NCBI GenBank assembly: GCA_037892935.1
Contig: JAYXKI010000001.1
Span: 744,001 to 808,000 of the forward strand
Source: Phlebopus portentosus
Lineage: Eukaryota; Basidiomycota; Agaricomycetes; Boletales; Boletinellaceae
Reading direction: 5' to 3'
Length of the DNA: 64,000 bases
The position numbers were made by a program, and so were the translations under genes. The notes beneath the pieces were generated by a model. It ran no database searches and was not told where the DNA came from. It saw only the letters and a program-made list of their open reading frames with translations. This document shows, piece after piece, positions 22,577-33,713 of this stretch (the stretch's first letter is position 1; every line of letters starts with the position of its first letter).

Positions 22577-23482
22577 CTAAGGAGCGCTTGTATTCTCCTC
22601 CTTCGTCGTCTGCCCATCCTCCAAAGCCTTCTTGAACCCGTCCAAAGTCCTCGCCAACCGTCCACCGCTCGCTTCTCCAAGCACCATCGCCAGCTGTACC
22701 GCAGGGCTCGAAATCAGTCCAACGATTTGCTGTCTGAGCATTTCCAGCGTCGGAAGCTTCGATACGTCCTTCACTTGTTCTACCCCGAATACCCTGCCTT
22801 CAATGAGCGCGCCAGCGACAGAAAGCTCCGGATCCAGCATGGGTTTTTGGCGTTTTTGTCTTCGACCGGGTACGAATCCCTCCTCATCGCCGTCTTTCCC
22901 TTTCCCCTTTTGCTTCGGCTGCTCTTCCTCCCGCTTCTTCGGCGGGATAGCGTGTTCGAGTGCACGTAAGATGTCCTGGAGCACGGGCGGGTCGAGCGAA
23001 GGTAAAGTGATGACAGCTAGCGCTCCCCCATGCGCCATGCTCGCTATCCGCTGGATAGTCTCACTATCGAGCGGAGCGAAGTTCCTCAACGCAACTCCGA
23101 AAACACTTGACTGGATAATCGCCAGCCGGGGTACCATCTCCGGATCCGGCGCAACCTCCAACAGGGAGAGCTGCTTCGCGCCTTTCGGCAAGGCCGTCGC
23201 GGTGATCTCTCTTCGCAGTTTTATCAAAGCATCGGCCTTGAAATTCTTGTGATGGATGAATAGAACTGGACGCGAGGAGGAACGGTTCAGGAGAGAGGTG
23301 AATTGGTTGAACAGATATGTTTTGCGCTCGTTGAAGATGCGCGGTTCTGGTTTTCCCGGCCAGACCGTGGAAGGGCGGATTGAGACGGCATAGTGTCGTT
23401 TACTGGGAAGAACAAGGAAAGAGGTAGATGATGGCCTTGGCCCTGCGGCGGACAGGCAAGGCAGACGAGATGATCGAAACAT
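22577..23482 (-). CDS. mitochondrial large-subunit ribosomal protein uL10m
   Basis: Single-exon, 301-residue mitochondrial homologue of ribosomal protein L10 (yeast Mrpl11 type), the base of the ribosomal stalk. The N-terminus MFRSSRLPCLSAAG is a basic, Ser-rich presequence. The L10 core begins at KTYLFNQFTSLLNRSSSRPVLFIHHKNFKADALIKLRREI. A fungal insert of charged low complexity (KKREEEQPKQKGKGKDGD) lies at about two thirds. The end has EMLRQQIVGLISSPAVQLAMVL, the usual C-terminal helix. The start is the first ATG with a targeting-like leader; the open frame runs upstream but lacks a better start. Confidence 0.88.
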   Translation of the reverse strand: MFRSSRLPCLSAAGPRPSSTSFLVLPSKRHYAVSIRPSTVWPGKPEPRIFNERKTYLFNQFTSLLNRSSSRPVLFIHHKNFKADALIKLRREITATALPKGAKQLSLLEVAPDPEMVPRLAIIQSSVFGVALRNFAPLDSETIQRIASMAHGGALAVITLPSLDPPVLQDILRALEHAIPPKKREEEQPKQKGKGKDGDEEGFVPGRRQKRQKPMLDPELSVAGALIEGRVFGVEQVKDVSKLPTLEMLRQQIVGLISSPAVQLAMVLGEASGGRLARTLDGFKKALEDGQTTKEENTSAP

Positions 23483-23647
23483 GGCGAAGGAGAGGTTGGT
23501 CCTGTATTTTAGACTTTTTCGTCTCACGTGATCGCCTTTACGGTGAAGCCCACATACATTTCCCCACTTTTCATATGACATGCAAGTATTATATTAGGAG
23601 ATAGCACAGATACATATTCAAATTGCAGCTAAATAGGACTGAGATAT

Positions 23648-26402
23648 CTAAGAGAAGCCTGTGCGGATTGAAGGGTTGAAGATAGGCAAGGGATGTGCCT
23701 GCGCATGAAGAAGTCAGCGTAAATATCAGGTAAATGCCAGCTTATTGAAAACGAATCAGGAAGCCGAGACGCACCTCAGTGTTGAACACGTATTCTGAGT
23801 AAAGCCGTTTCTGTGTGAGTATAACATGATGGAAGTATATGGTGAGGAACGTACTTGATAACGGGATATCATCTGCGTCAGAGAAAAGCAAATATAGATA
23901 TTTCAATGTTTCGCTCTGTTAAGGTCCTCAAATCAGTCCACACTAGTCCATTGGACGATGAGCCATCGACGCACAAGCAAGAACGTCTCCATCTTATCCT
24001 CCAGAGTCACAGGAAGCTCGTCCACGTTTAGCACAGCGGCGTATCCGCCCGTCGATACCTTGCAGTGCTTCTCGATAGCTTGAAAGATCCGCCAGCCGTA
24101 TTCGCGGTACTTGTTGTCGCCCGTCAAACGGTAAGCGATGAACAGCGACTCAACTGTCTCTGGTCTGCAATAATAAAGAAACAGGTTAGTGTGAATGTGG
24201 AAGTGTAAAGGCTCTGGGTTGACGGACCGGAGAATGTATCGCGCGTCGAGAGGAGGAGGGTGGCCTGGTCTGTATCGGAGAAAGAGGCATAAATCTGAGA
24301 GTGTGAGCATACCATGGACCGGAGAACGTACTTTGCTCCCTTAATATACCAATCCCTTGGTGCACCCATCATTGTCGAGTCAACCCCGTCGTTTGGAAGT
24401 CTGAAATGCACAATTTCAGGCGCCAAACCGCTTTTCTCATGCAGTCCCATTGGTCAGTCCCCATCACAGCATCAAGGAGAGGATGAAGAAAATACACACG
24501 TTTGTGTCTTATGAGTGAGCATACACGTACGAATGAGCTCGACACCGACACGCCAGTCGCGTTTCGCGTCGGGTGACAGCTCGGATGGATGAGGTGGGAT
24601 AGACACGTTTTCCTTGAGGGCTCCTGCTGTTGTTGCGCCGAGCATCAAGGAGCCGCCGAGGAAGCATACGAGGTGATCTTGTTTGGGAACGAGACGCCAA
24701 TATCTGGATGACTTCGTGATCAATATAGGTAGGACCGATGATATCCTATAGTACTTACGTATCTCCACCTTGTCTTCGCTCAGGGATTAACTCTGAGGTG
24801 TAGGTGATGCTAGTAAGCTTGCTTCTCTTTACGAGGTGCTTGTTGACAGCATCCATGGCCTCCAAATACATCTGATATTTTCGCTTCTTAGCTTGAGGGA
24901 TAAATATGTGTCAGAATGGACCTACGCTCTTGTAAACTTCTTCTGTCCTGTTCTTTAGGGAGTATCTTGAGTAATAATGCAATGCAGGCGTGCACAGACA
25001 AGCGAACTTACTGTTTGAAGATATTGTTTTCTGCATAGCTTCGTTAAGCACCGATCGTAGCTGTGATCCAAAACACTCACAAGAGATATTCATAGTAGGA
25101 GTCCCCACGCGAGCCTAAGCGAATATCAAAAGGGATAAAAGATCCCGACTCCGGGCTGAATAGATTGTTAGCAGTTGATACGATACAGGATTAAAGGATA
25201 CGTACTCCATGAAAATAGTCACCACATGCGGGTTTATCTTATTCTGCCTGATCAAATACATGACCTATTCGTTACGATCGAATCAACTGTTCCATCCTTG
25301 CAACAATAAAACGTTCACGGACCTTTTCGGCAGCTCTCCAATAGGTATCATCATCGGTCAGCTCGCTGAGGTATCGCAACTCCAACTGAAGCGTCGAAAC
25401 TTCTGCCGTGCTCACCCAGCCGTTATTGTCACGATCGGGTATACCGACGCGCTTTGCTAAATTGACATTTGATAGCGGTAGCCCTGAGGGAGTATCGAAT
25501 GCTGGAAGCATACGATCTGCGAGGTCGACCGCTTTTTCTAGGTAAAGCTTGTCCCCGCCTGACAAATGATATGCGGAGAGCAACCCGCCTAGAACACGAA
25601 TTGTTGTCTAAAGCAGCGTCAAGAATTCATCAGGGAAAGCTGGATGGAAAGCGAAAGACATACTTCGAACGTAGAGAACGACCCATCTTTCTCAAACGAT
25701 AGTTTCTCATCAATCCATTTCCGCGCCCGCGCGACTTCGTCATCAAGACCCATCATCATCATCGTGTCAAGCGAGTCTACGACGGTGTATCCAATACCGC
25801 CGGCATCACTGAGGTTGGTACCCTGATGGCTAATAGGATGATATTCATCTGCGCCCATCGCATCGCGTTCTGTTAGGTAAAGTATCAGATGCACATGTCC
25901 ACAAGAAGTAAGGACGAAAGACTTACCATAGGCGTGCCATGCATGCTAGATGGACGGACATGCTGTAAGGATGGACGCAATGAATTGGGCGATAGGATCA
26001 CGCACCTTGAACGAGTCCACGATTGCATTTCGCTTTTCAATGTCTGCGACAATTTCTCCAGGTGCAGACGAAGTCACGCCGTGGAGCTTCGAATCGGCAA
26101 AGTCAATCCAAGGCTCAAGGAGGACTTTGAAAAAGTCTCGCAGCTGCGCAAGCTCTCAGCATCGACTATGCTAGCACAAAGAAGCATATTTTGTTACGCA
26201 CGTAAAAGGCCAAGGTAGCGAAGATAATAGCGTAGATTAACAAAGATCTTAATGAGCTCCCTGAGCTCGTCTTTTGAACAGTCTCTTCAGCATTTCGCGT
26301 TCCAGACGCGTCATTTTGATTTTTGGAATCCTTTGGCTGGCTTTTGGCATCATCTGCGCCCGGCTTAGTTCTTCGACGTTCTCTAGCGTTTGGGTTTGCC
26401 AT
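23648..26402 (-). CDS. ER mannosyl-oligosaccharide 1,2-alpha-mannosidase (GH47)
   Basis: Class I alpha-1,2-mannosidase that trims Man9GlcNAc2 on glycoproteins in the ER (MNS1 type). Type II topology: a basic, polar cytosolic tail, then a TM segment at residues 52-67 (RSLLIYAIIFATLAFY). The GH47 barrel is spread over about a dozen short exons: FKHAWHAYEKDAMG-like start, ISHQGTNLSDAGGIGYTVVDSLDTMMMMGL, STAEVSTLQLELRYLSELT, KSGLAPEIVHFRLP, DWYIKGAK, RYILRPETVESLFIAYRLTGD and ELPVTLEDKMETFLLSETLKYLYLLF. It ends in VFNTEAHPLPIFN, whose Thr co-ordinates Ca2+ in this family. Last exons: 23975-24164, 23855-23915, 23775-23810, 23648-23698. One donor/acceptor pair near 24434-24510 is uncertain. Confidence 0.94.
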
Positions 26403-26804
26403 GACGGTCGTGAGGAACGTGGAAACGCGACACGTACCGAAGTGCCAGGTCAGAAGTTGCGGTGGAGTGATCGCCGTCCGGCCAACTTTGATGGAGTGAT
26501 CGGCATGCCTGACGTAAACAAACTAATAAAAAAATGAAAATAACAAGTTTCCCTTTCCACAGATTTCGACTGGAGCAAGTACGGCTAAGTAGATGCCCCG
26601 ATATGCACTGCTTTCTTGGTACATACTACGCAGGTGATAGTCGGGAAAACATGGAATAACTGAAACCCGGTTGACCGAGAGCAATAGCATCCCATAGATA
26701 AGTCTAAGTATAAATACTGGTGCATGACCTACTTATCTCCCTCTTAGCCACTTTTCTCCCTCTCCGAGTGTTCCCTATCTTCTGCTTCTTCCTAATTGTC
26801 TAAC
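26403..26804. other. bidirectional promoter, alpha-mannosidase / dioxygenase
   Basis: About 400 bp between divergent starts. The dioxygenase side has TATAAATA at 26709-26716. No other feature was found. Confidence 0.5.
26709..26716 (+). promoter_or_regulatory. TATA box of the dioxygenase gene
   Basis: TATAAATA 89 bp upstream of the ATG, followed by a pyrimidine-rich leader (CCCTCTTAGCC..., CTTCTTCC) typical of strongly expressed fungal genes. Confidence 0.55.
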
Positions 26805-28232
26805 ATGGCTATCGAAGTCGTTCCTCTTCCCGTGCCCCCGTCTGTGGACACATCCAAGTTCAGCCCGGACTTTGGTAGGGAAATCAAGGGCGTAAAACCA
26901 GGAGAGCTCACAGAAGAGCAGTTCAAGGAGGTCCAGCAGCTCCTTTACAAGGTACGCCATTCTATTTCTTGCTTATATGCGACATTGTCCCTAAAGTATG
27001 TATCAAGCATGGCGCTATACTGTTCAGAGACACCGACCTCTCTCCTGAGCAGCAGTATGCTCTGACCAAGGTGCGTATCTTCCTGAGACAATGCTGCATG
27101 TCCGCATTCCGATTACTATGCGGTGCTAGGCCTTCGACCCGAGCTGCGAGACCTATGGTCACGGAAACAACAAAACCGGCAAGGAAGTCAAGTCCGTGCT
27201 TCATCCGGATCTTAAGACCATCCCGCGCGTGCCACAGGTACAACTTATCGGCAATGGTGTCGTCTATAATCACGAAGGTCTCGCCGAGGCGAAGCTCAAG
27301 CATCCCTCGCACACGACCTTCCATAAAACACGGATCTCACCCGAGGACGAGAAGAAGGGTTATACCCGCTTCTATCGATGGCACATCGACGCTGCTCTGT
27401 ACGATCTCAATCCACCCAAGGTCACAACGTTGTATGGCATCGAGGCTCCACAGGGTGATCCGCAGGTCGTTCGCTATGACGATGGAACTGGCGATGAGCT
27501 TCCCGTCCCACTTGGCACGACTGCTTTCGTAGACGGCAAAACCATGTTTGACATTCTGCCGTCGGAGCTGAAGAGCGTTGCTGTCCGAACCCGCGTCCGA
27601 TATGCACCTCATCCGTACGTCTGGATGGCCACGGCTCGCTCGAACTCGCTAGGTCTCGGTATGGAAACGGAGGGACTCGAGATGAAACCTGATGAGCTAC
27701 CGCCATGGGATGAGAGCAAGATCAAGGTCCTGCCGATGGTATGCTTGTGGCATCCAATCGCATACGCTCATTTTCTAATCAAATGCTGTCATAGCTTTGG
27801 AAAAACCCAGTCACCGGAAACTTGCATTTTCAGGTTCACCCAAGTGCGATACAGGAACTGCTCATCGATCCGCTTCCCGAAAGTGCAAAGAGAGAGGGTG
27901 CTTTGTATCCTGACGGCGCGCGTCTGACGGACTTGAAGGAGGTACGCGATCTTGTCTATAGGATGCAACGTCCGGCAATCGCTCCTTCGCTAGTATATCC
28001 GCATGACTGGTCAGTAGATTGCACTTATGTTCATGCATTCCACGGTCGCTGACTTGGTCTTCTGGAATACAGGAAACCAAAGGACCTCGTCATCTTCCAC
28101 AACCGCGGGGTCCTGCATACCGTGGTTGGTGCGTTCACGCCTGATCAAGTGCGTGCGTTCCATCAGTGCAACCTCGCTGCATCGGACGAGCCTGCTGGAC
28201 CGACAGCAGAGGACGTCAAGGCTTGGGCTTAA
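26805..28232 (+). CDS. xanA: Fe(II)/alpha-ketoglutarate dioxygenase, probable xanthine dioxygenase (XanA type)
   Basis: TauD-family enzyme. Fungal XanA converts xanthine to uric acid using Fe(II) and alpha-ketoglutarate, bypassing molybdenum xanthine dehydrogenase. Five exons (26805-26951, 27008-27070, 27130-27738, 27795-28009, 28073-28232) join in phase to 397 residues. The iron triad is HID in RWHIDAALYDLNPPKVTTLY and the distal His in NRGVLHTVVGAF; the Arg that grips ketoglutarate should lie shortly after. From established work on Aspergillus XanA (His340 ligand, Gln356 and Asn358 substrate residues), the spacing from the distal His to the Q and N of HQCNLAAS is the same here (16 and 18). 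GREIKGVKPGELTEEQF also matches the XanA N-terminus. No targeting signal, so cytosolic. Other TauD substrates cannot be excluded. Confidence 0.85.
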
Positions 28233-28622
28233 TGTAATTGGATCGTGACTGGGCCGCCAGTGCGAAATGCTTAATGACAATCTATAATTTCTATTGTCTG
28301 TCTTTTCTTGGTTCTTGGTTCATGTGAGCTTGGAAGGGAGGATTGGAGCTGTGAGGTAGCAAGTAATGATGCAACTAAATGTCGTATTACGACCTATGTT
28401 CTTGTGTATCGCAAAAAATGTAGTAGTTTTGTAACTGTTGAAGTGGTATAAGTACTTACTTGAAAACTGCCAATAAATCGAAAAATATATGTGACGCGAC
28501 GCGTCTTGTTCGTCTGCAGCTGAGCCACGTGCAGACGCGTCTTCAACGTTCCACGCGACATCCATCTTCTTGCTCTTACACATCCCATCCACCTTATCAT
28601 CACCCAAACAATCCCTTCAACA
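28233..28622. other. intergenic, dioxygenase / centrin
   Basis: About 390 nt: dioxygenase 3' flank and centrin promoter. No further feature is supported. Confidence 0.35.
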
Positions 28623-29283
28623 ATGTACTCGGCTGCCTCAAAAGCCAAACGACGTACACATGCCCGACCCGAGCTCTCCGATGAACAAAAGCAAGAAATC
28701 AAAGAGGCTTTCGAACTGTTCGACACGGACAAGGATAGGTGTCTCGACTACCACGAGCTCAAAGTTGCTATGCGCGCGCTGGGGTTCGATTTGAAGAAGG
28801 CTGAGGTGTTGAAGATCCTGAGGGACCATGATAAGACAGGACATGGGCTGATGGAATACGAGGATTTTGTTAAGATTAGTGCGTATTTGGGGTTCACAGC
28901 TAGGAAGTAGTGGCTGACACAAGCGCTCGCGCTTCTTTGTTATGCTTGGAACTTTTTGTAGTGAGCGAACGCATACTCGCGCGCGACCCGCTAGACGAGA
29001 TCAAGCGTGCCTTTCAGCTGTTCGACGACGATAACACGGGTAAGATTAGCCTGCGAAATCTTCGGAGAGTAGCTCGTGATTTAGGCGATAAACTTGATGA
29101 TGAGGAATTGTACGTCCGTTCTGTCCTCCTCAATTTGTCTGCTAGTAGTTCTGATGCCAAGTACTGACTATGCATGTCTTGATGTGTTCGAGTAGACAAG
29201 CAATGATTGATGAATTCGATTTGGACCAAGACGGGGAAATTAACGAGCAGGAATTCATCGCTATAATGACAGACGATGCATAA
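28623..29283 (+). CDS. CDC31: centrin (Cdc31/caltractin)
   Basis: EF-hand protein of the spindle pole body and of the nuclear-pore TREX-2 complex. Three exons (28623-28878, 28962-29109, 29196-29283) join in phase to 163 residues, the normal size. A short basic N-terminus precedes four EF-hands: [21 protein letters not shown], then [37 protein letters not shown] and [18 protein letters not shown]. The first and fourth loops keep full Ca2+ ligands; loop 2 is less regular (HDKTGHGLM). [17 protein letters not shown] is diagnostic for centrin rather than calmodulin. Confidence 0.96.
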
Positions 29284-29804
29284 TTTGTATCAGCATCGTT
29301 ATGCGCCGCTACTTGACACCATTCTTCTCCCTGTTTCTCGCCTGCGCCGTGCTTCACTTGATTCCTATCTGATGTGGTAAATTTCTTCCGCTCAAACGAG
29401 TTGTATTATTCAATTTCAAGTTTTGCTACCCGACATAGACTCTGCCATCCGACGAGGCATGTGTATGATTATCACGACAAGCACATAATTTCTAACTCGT
29501 ATCAGCACCAGATCTAGAACCATAGTCAACGCGCTCAAGCATTGTGTGGTCTTTTTCTTCCTACTCATCCAGCCCGGTCCGTTTCGGTCTTCCGAACGGT
29601 GTCTACCGCGGTCACAAGATCAACGACCGAAGTTCAGAATGAGCCTACATGCGGAGTCTATTCCAGCAAATAAATTAGATTTCACCAAAGCGCTTCTATG
29701 TGTTCGCTTGTGACCCCGACATTTGCCCGAACTTCCATCAGCTCTCGAGTGGCACGTTGTGTCAAGAATGCTCTTAAAAACTCGGGTTGGCACTTCGTAG
29801 AGCG
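29284..29804. other. intergenic, centrin / mannanase
   Basis: About 520 nt holding the centrin 3' flank and the mannanase promoter. No feature is supported. Confidence 0.35.
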
Positions 29805-32196
29805 ATGAAACGTCTGCATGTAAAGATGATGATGGGACTCTGGTCTGTTGTCGCCGTCGTGCTATTTGTTCTTGAGGTTTTCTCTGCTGTATTGGGCGTG
29901 TCTAAACACCTGCGTCGTGTTCCTCCAGGGTTTGCTACAATAGATGGAACTCAATTCATAGTTGGTGGGAAGCCTTTCGTAAGTCATCCGGTTCCATAAC
30001 ATTCATAAAATTTTCCTTGGTGATAAAACTACTGACTTGGATTCTTCAGAGTTTTGTTGGCGCTAACTCTTACGTACGATTCCTGATCATTTTTCGGAAA
30101 TGTTCCATGGCTGAAATGTTTATGCTTCAAGTGGCTTCCTCTCCTACTGACGCAACATGATGTTGAACTGACATTCCAAGGTATGCGCGAGCAAGGAATT
30201 AAGGTGGTGCGGACGTGGGTGAGCAGCAACATTCAATGGTATTAAGAGATTAGTAGATTCTGATTCTTTCTCGTAAAGGGTTTCAATGCGATCAATGCGA
30301 CTGAGCTTCCGTACGCTCTCAATTCTGGATTGACATACTACCAGGCGAGTTCATTCTTATTTACGCTTGAGGATTACCAATCCTATTTTTGTTCATCAGG
30401 TCTGGAATAGCAGCCAATGGGCGCCCAATGTCGACTCGCAAGGTTTTGGGAGGCTGGACAACGTCGTGAAGACAGCGGCGAAGTATGATATTCGTTTGAT
30501 CGTTACCTTGACGAATAACTGGTAAGAGGCAATTCCGGATAATACACAAAGTCGAGACAATTTGACATGATCGCCGGCTATAGGGTTGGATACGGGGTGA
30601 TTACCCTACAAGTCGACACTACAACGGCATCGACTGACAAGACTTTCAGGGTTCGGACTTGTATCTCAACTGGATGATTGGCTCGAATGCAACACACGAT
30701 CTTTTCTTTACGGACAAAAATGTGATCTCAGAATACCGTGCGTCAAGCATTCGACCCACTTCCGATCAATTTTTCATTCTTTAGTCGATGATGTCTTCTC
30801 AGAGAGGTACGCAAAGACAATCGTGGAACGGTACAAGGAATCTCCTTCAATCTTCGCCTGGGAACTTATAAACGAGGCACGTTGCTTGAGTGACTTGATT
30901 CCTGCAGGCCCGAATTGCGTACCTGGTTCGGACACGCTGCATACGTGGTATCGAGAGCAGAGCGACTTTGTTCGTAATCTGTGAGTATTCTTTGCTGTAA
31001 AGACGCGTTCTTATCAGGTTTGAACGCTGATCAAAAGTGATCCCTACCATCTGATCTCAACTGGTGGTGAAGGCCAATTCTACTGGACAGATCCACCTGT
31101 GATGTATACTGCGAAATGTTTTGCTGCCAGACAAAGATGGTAATAACCACATGAATTCAGATGGTCCAATGGTATAGCTTCAACCGACTATAACTTCGAC
31201 GGGCGTGGTGAGTACTTAATTTCTCTTCCTTTGTGAAGAGAGAAAATCATTGCTCTCTTCGCAGCCGGAGAAGACTTCGACAAAGATCTGCTATTGCCGA
31301 ACATCGACTTTGGTGTATATGTAAGTATCCAGTTAGTTATTTTTATTGACATTGACCCAGAGGCGTACGATAAGTTGATCCATTTTATTCCGTTAGCACA
31401 TGTACGCGCAACCCTGGTATTCGCAGCTTGACTTCCCTGGATCCAACTTCTCAATCACGGACTGGGGATTAGACTGGATTCAAGCTCATGCTGATTGTAC
31501 GTGCGCTGTATTTCGCGTCAGATTGGTTAATCGGTAACTAAACCGCGCCACAACATGCGCTATTCAATAGCTGCCAAAATGTCAGGGAAGCCACTTGTCC
31601 TTGAAGAATTCGGCCTTTCAGGATTAGGCAAGGTCGCATGCTTGCAATGTTATCTTTGCTGAGACTAGGATTTGCAGACAACAAGACGTCCATCTATCCA
31701 GCATGGGTACAACGGGCACTAGATACGAATCACGGGTGAGCTACTAACGGCTTAGGCGTGATATCATTAACTGATCGGACTTGATAGAGGGTGCGCATCG
31801 AGATCTTGCAAGAATGCATGTCGATTTTTCACACTAGACCTAGTATTATGCCATGGCAGTTCGGCCAATTGGGTTTGACGGAGAACGGAGGAAACCATCT
31901 GTTCAAATACAATGATAGGATCATAGACGGAGTAAGTCTGTGCCTAAGAATAGCAAGGATCGTCCTGACAGTTGAATTTCCCTTCGAAGGCTTCTCCGAA
32001 CGATGGTCAGTCTTCCCGCAAGTAATGTGTAAAAAAAATTGATATTAAGCGTGGATGCTAAGGGAACACGATCTATCCGAATCAGACTGAGCTGATTGGC
32101 ATCTTTACGTGAGTTCCTTCGATCTATTGGTCATACTGGTGCTATTAACCGGTATCCAGCCGAGCGGCGAAGATCATGAATAGAAGGAGTGGCTGA
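29805..32196 (+). CDS. secreted endo-beta-1,4-mannanase (GH5, subfamily 7 type), 19 exons
   Basis: Hydrolyses beta-1,4-mannan outside the cell. A hydrophobic leader (MGLWSVVAVVLFVLEVFSAV) serves as signal peptide. Nineteen exons join exactly in phase to 441 residues: 29805-29978, 30050-30073, 30132-30218, 30279-30344, 30400-30521, 30584-30596, 30650-30737, 30803-30980, 31038-31103, 31161-31207, 31265-31320, 31397-31496, 31571-31627, 31678-31735, 31788-31790, 31844-31931, 31990-32005, 32063-32108, 32160-32196. GH5 marks: FVGANSYWLPLL, GIKVVRTWGFNA, acid/base Glu in AWELINEARC (family usually NEP), HMYAQPWY, nucleophile Glu in PLVLEEFGLSG and IMPWQFGQL. There is no CBM. Two introns are GC-AG and several exons are tiny. 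Confidence 0.9.
30345..30399 (+). other. GC-AG intron in the mannanase gene
   Basis: The boundary CCAG|GCGAGT ... ATCAG|GTCTGG is the only one that keeps phase 0 between TYYQ and VWNSSQW. The 55-nt size fits the other introns. Confidence 0.8.
30584..30596 (+). other. 13-nt microexon of mannanase
   Basis: GGTTGGATACGGG lies between a 62-nt intron (30522-30583) and a 53-nt intron (30597-30649). It completes the Trp codon and encodes VGYG of NNWVGYGGSD, a conserved GH5 mannanase loop. Confidence 0.8.
31628..31677 (+). other. second GC-AG intron in the mannanase gene
   Basis: TTAG|GCAAGG ... TTTGCAG|ACAAC, 50 nt, joins EEFGLSGL to DNKTSIYPAW in phase. The nearby GT (AAG|GTCGCA) gives a premature stop. 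Confidence 0.75.
31788..31790 (+). other. candidate 3-nt microexon of mannanase
   Basis: AGG lies between two complete GT-AG introns of 52 nt (31736-31787) and 53 nt (31791-31843). With it the protein reads TNHGGIMPWQFG; with one 108-nt intron it reads TNHGIMPWQFG. Both keep frame. All other introns in this gene are about 50-76 nt, which favours two introns. Confidence 0.5.
31990..32005 (+). other. 16-nt microexon of mannanase
   Basis: GCTTCTCCGAACGATG lies between introns 31932-31989 and 32006-32062. It encodes ASPND plus one base and leads in phase to GNTIYPNQ. Confidence 0.7.
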
Positions 32197-32672
32197 GTTG
32201 AGGATGGTAGATGGCGTTGTCCATGCTAACTAGTGGCAAAAGAATGGATCAGAACCGGTAAGGAATGCACGAGTGTACCTTGACTTAGAATCAGAAAAGG
32301 CCGATAGTTGTATGAGTGAGCTGTTATGAGCATTGCCCTCCACCAGATGAAGGAATTTCAAGTGATCAATGTCAGCACTGACATATATGTATCAGTGCAT
32401 GTTTTGGCTGAACTTTTACGGCATCTTTATCCTAAACCCAGATTTCTATACCTTCTGATGATGCACATGCTAATCTGATTCCGACTGTTGCACTGTCTTG
32501 ACACTGTTGGTATATCAGTCTTTGACAATCACAGGGAGTGGGTGGTATATAGGGCGCAACTGGCTTTCCTTTTGATCTAGTTTGCGAACTGGTCATATCG
32601 TACCTGCCATTATTTGGTTTCAAACCTTTCCATCCGTTGGATACCAAGTTACAGAGACAAGTGCGGCAGACC
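32197..32672. other. intergenic, mannanase / 7TM gene
   Basis: About 475 nt with no supported feature; it holds the mannanase 3' flank and the promoter of the decayed 7TM gene. Confidence 0.35.
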
Positions 32673-33679
32673 ATGTCTTCTAATGGTGGAGCTGACGGTT
32701 TACTTCAATCTGAAGCGGATCATGTCCAGCATGGTACGTCGTAATTTCTCGAGGCGTTACAATTGACAAACATAAACCAGTCTAGCGAGTCAAAGAGAAC
32801 GTTTACCTCGGCATACAGATCACTGGAGGGCAAATCCTGCTACCCATCCTCGTTGTCACCGTTCTGTTCTCAAAGCGAGTGAAACGTCATCCGGTTTTCA
32901 TCGACTTCTGCATTTCATGGATACTCTCATCAATCATATACTCGTTGCTGTAAGCATATGGTCTAAGTCATCATCTCTGAACCGCTTCTTGTTCACTGTG
33001 CCCCTCCTAGTTTATATCGCGATCGCAGTAGTGATGACCTTCTTTCATTGAATCCATCGTATAATGCCTGTCTTATCCAGGCATCTCTAATAAATGATTC
33101 AGGCAATGCAAGTGACTTTGATTCAATTGACCCAAGAAAGGTACTAATATGAACGATAGGACAAGGTCCACGAATCTTGCCCTTGTCATTCATGTTAGTC
33201 AAATCCGTTGCTGCATCATCCGCCCGAGACTTGTATTGACTCGCAGAGTCATGCAGTTATGGCAATTGCTGAGGCAGTGTCCCGCATCTGAGCACGGAGG
33301 AATGGACTCATCCGCGAGAAGCAGAAAGGAAATTTTGTTTGATTATGCCGTGGGTTTTCTTGGTCGAGATTTTATTTAGTCTGCCTGGTGATGACCATTT
33401 GCTCAGCTTTTGGTCACTCCATTCCTCGTCTTCGTCGCCTTCACGGGGGGTTTTTTTTTTCCACAATGATGGCAAGTCACCCGTGTTACTGTTGGCCTTA
33501 GTTCTCATATTATATTTTGCGCATAGATAGGAATGGATCCGGCGAAAGGCTTCGCAGTCGAAGGTACAATTCCTGGCTCAGATCTCTCTGTTCCCACAGT
33601 TTTCTATTGTATCATCTTTCAAAGTGGAGACTTCACCCATTCATTGGATCCGGTGTTTGGCCAGAAAGTGGTGTTGACG

Positions 33680-33713
<34 letters not shown>

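Noticed and set aside
24221..24331. Near-repeat GGACCGGAGAA(T/C)GTA in the mannosidase gene
   Set aside because: Both copies overlap splice donors of adjacent exons and are short; coincidence is likely.
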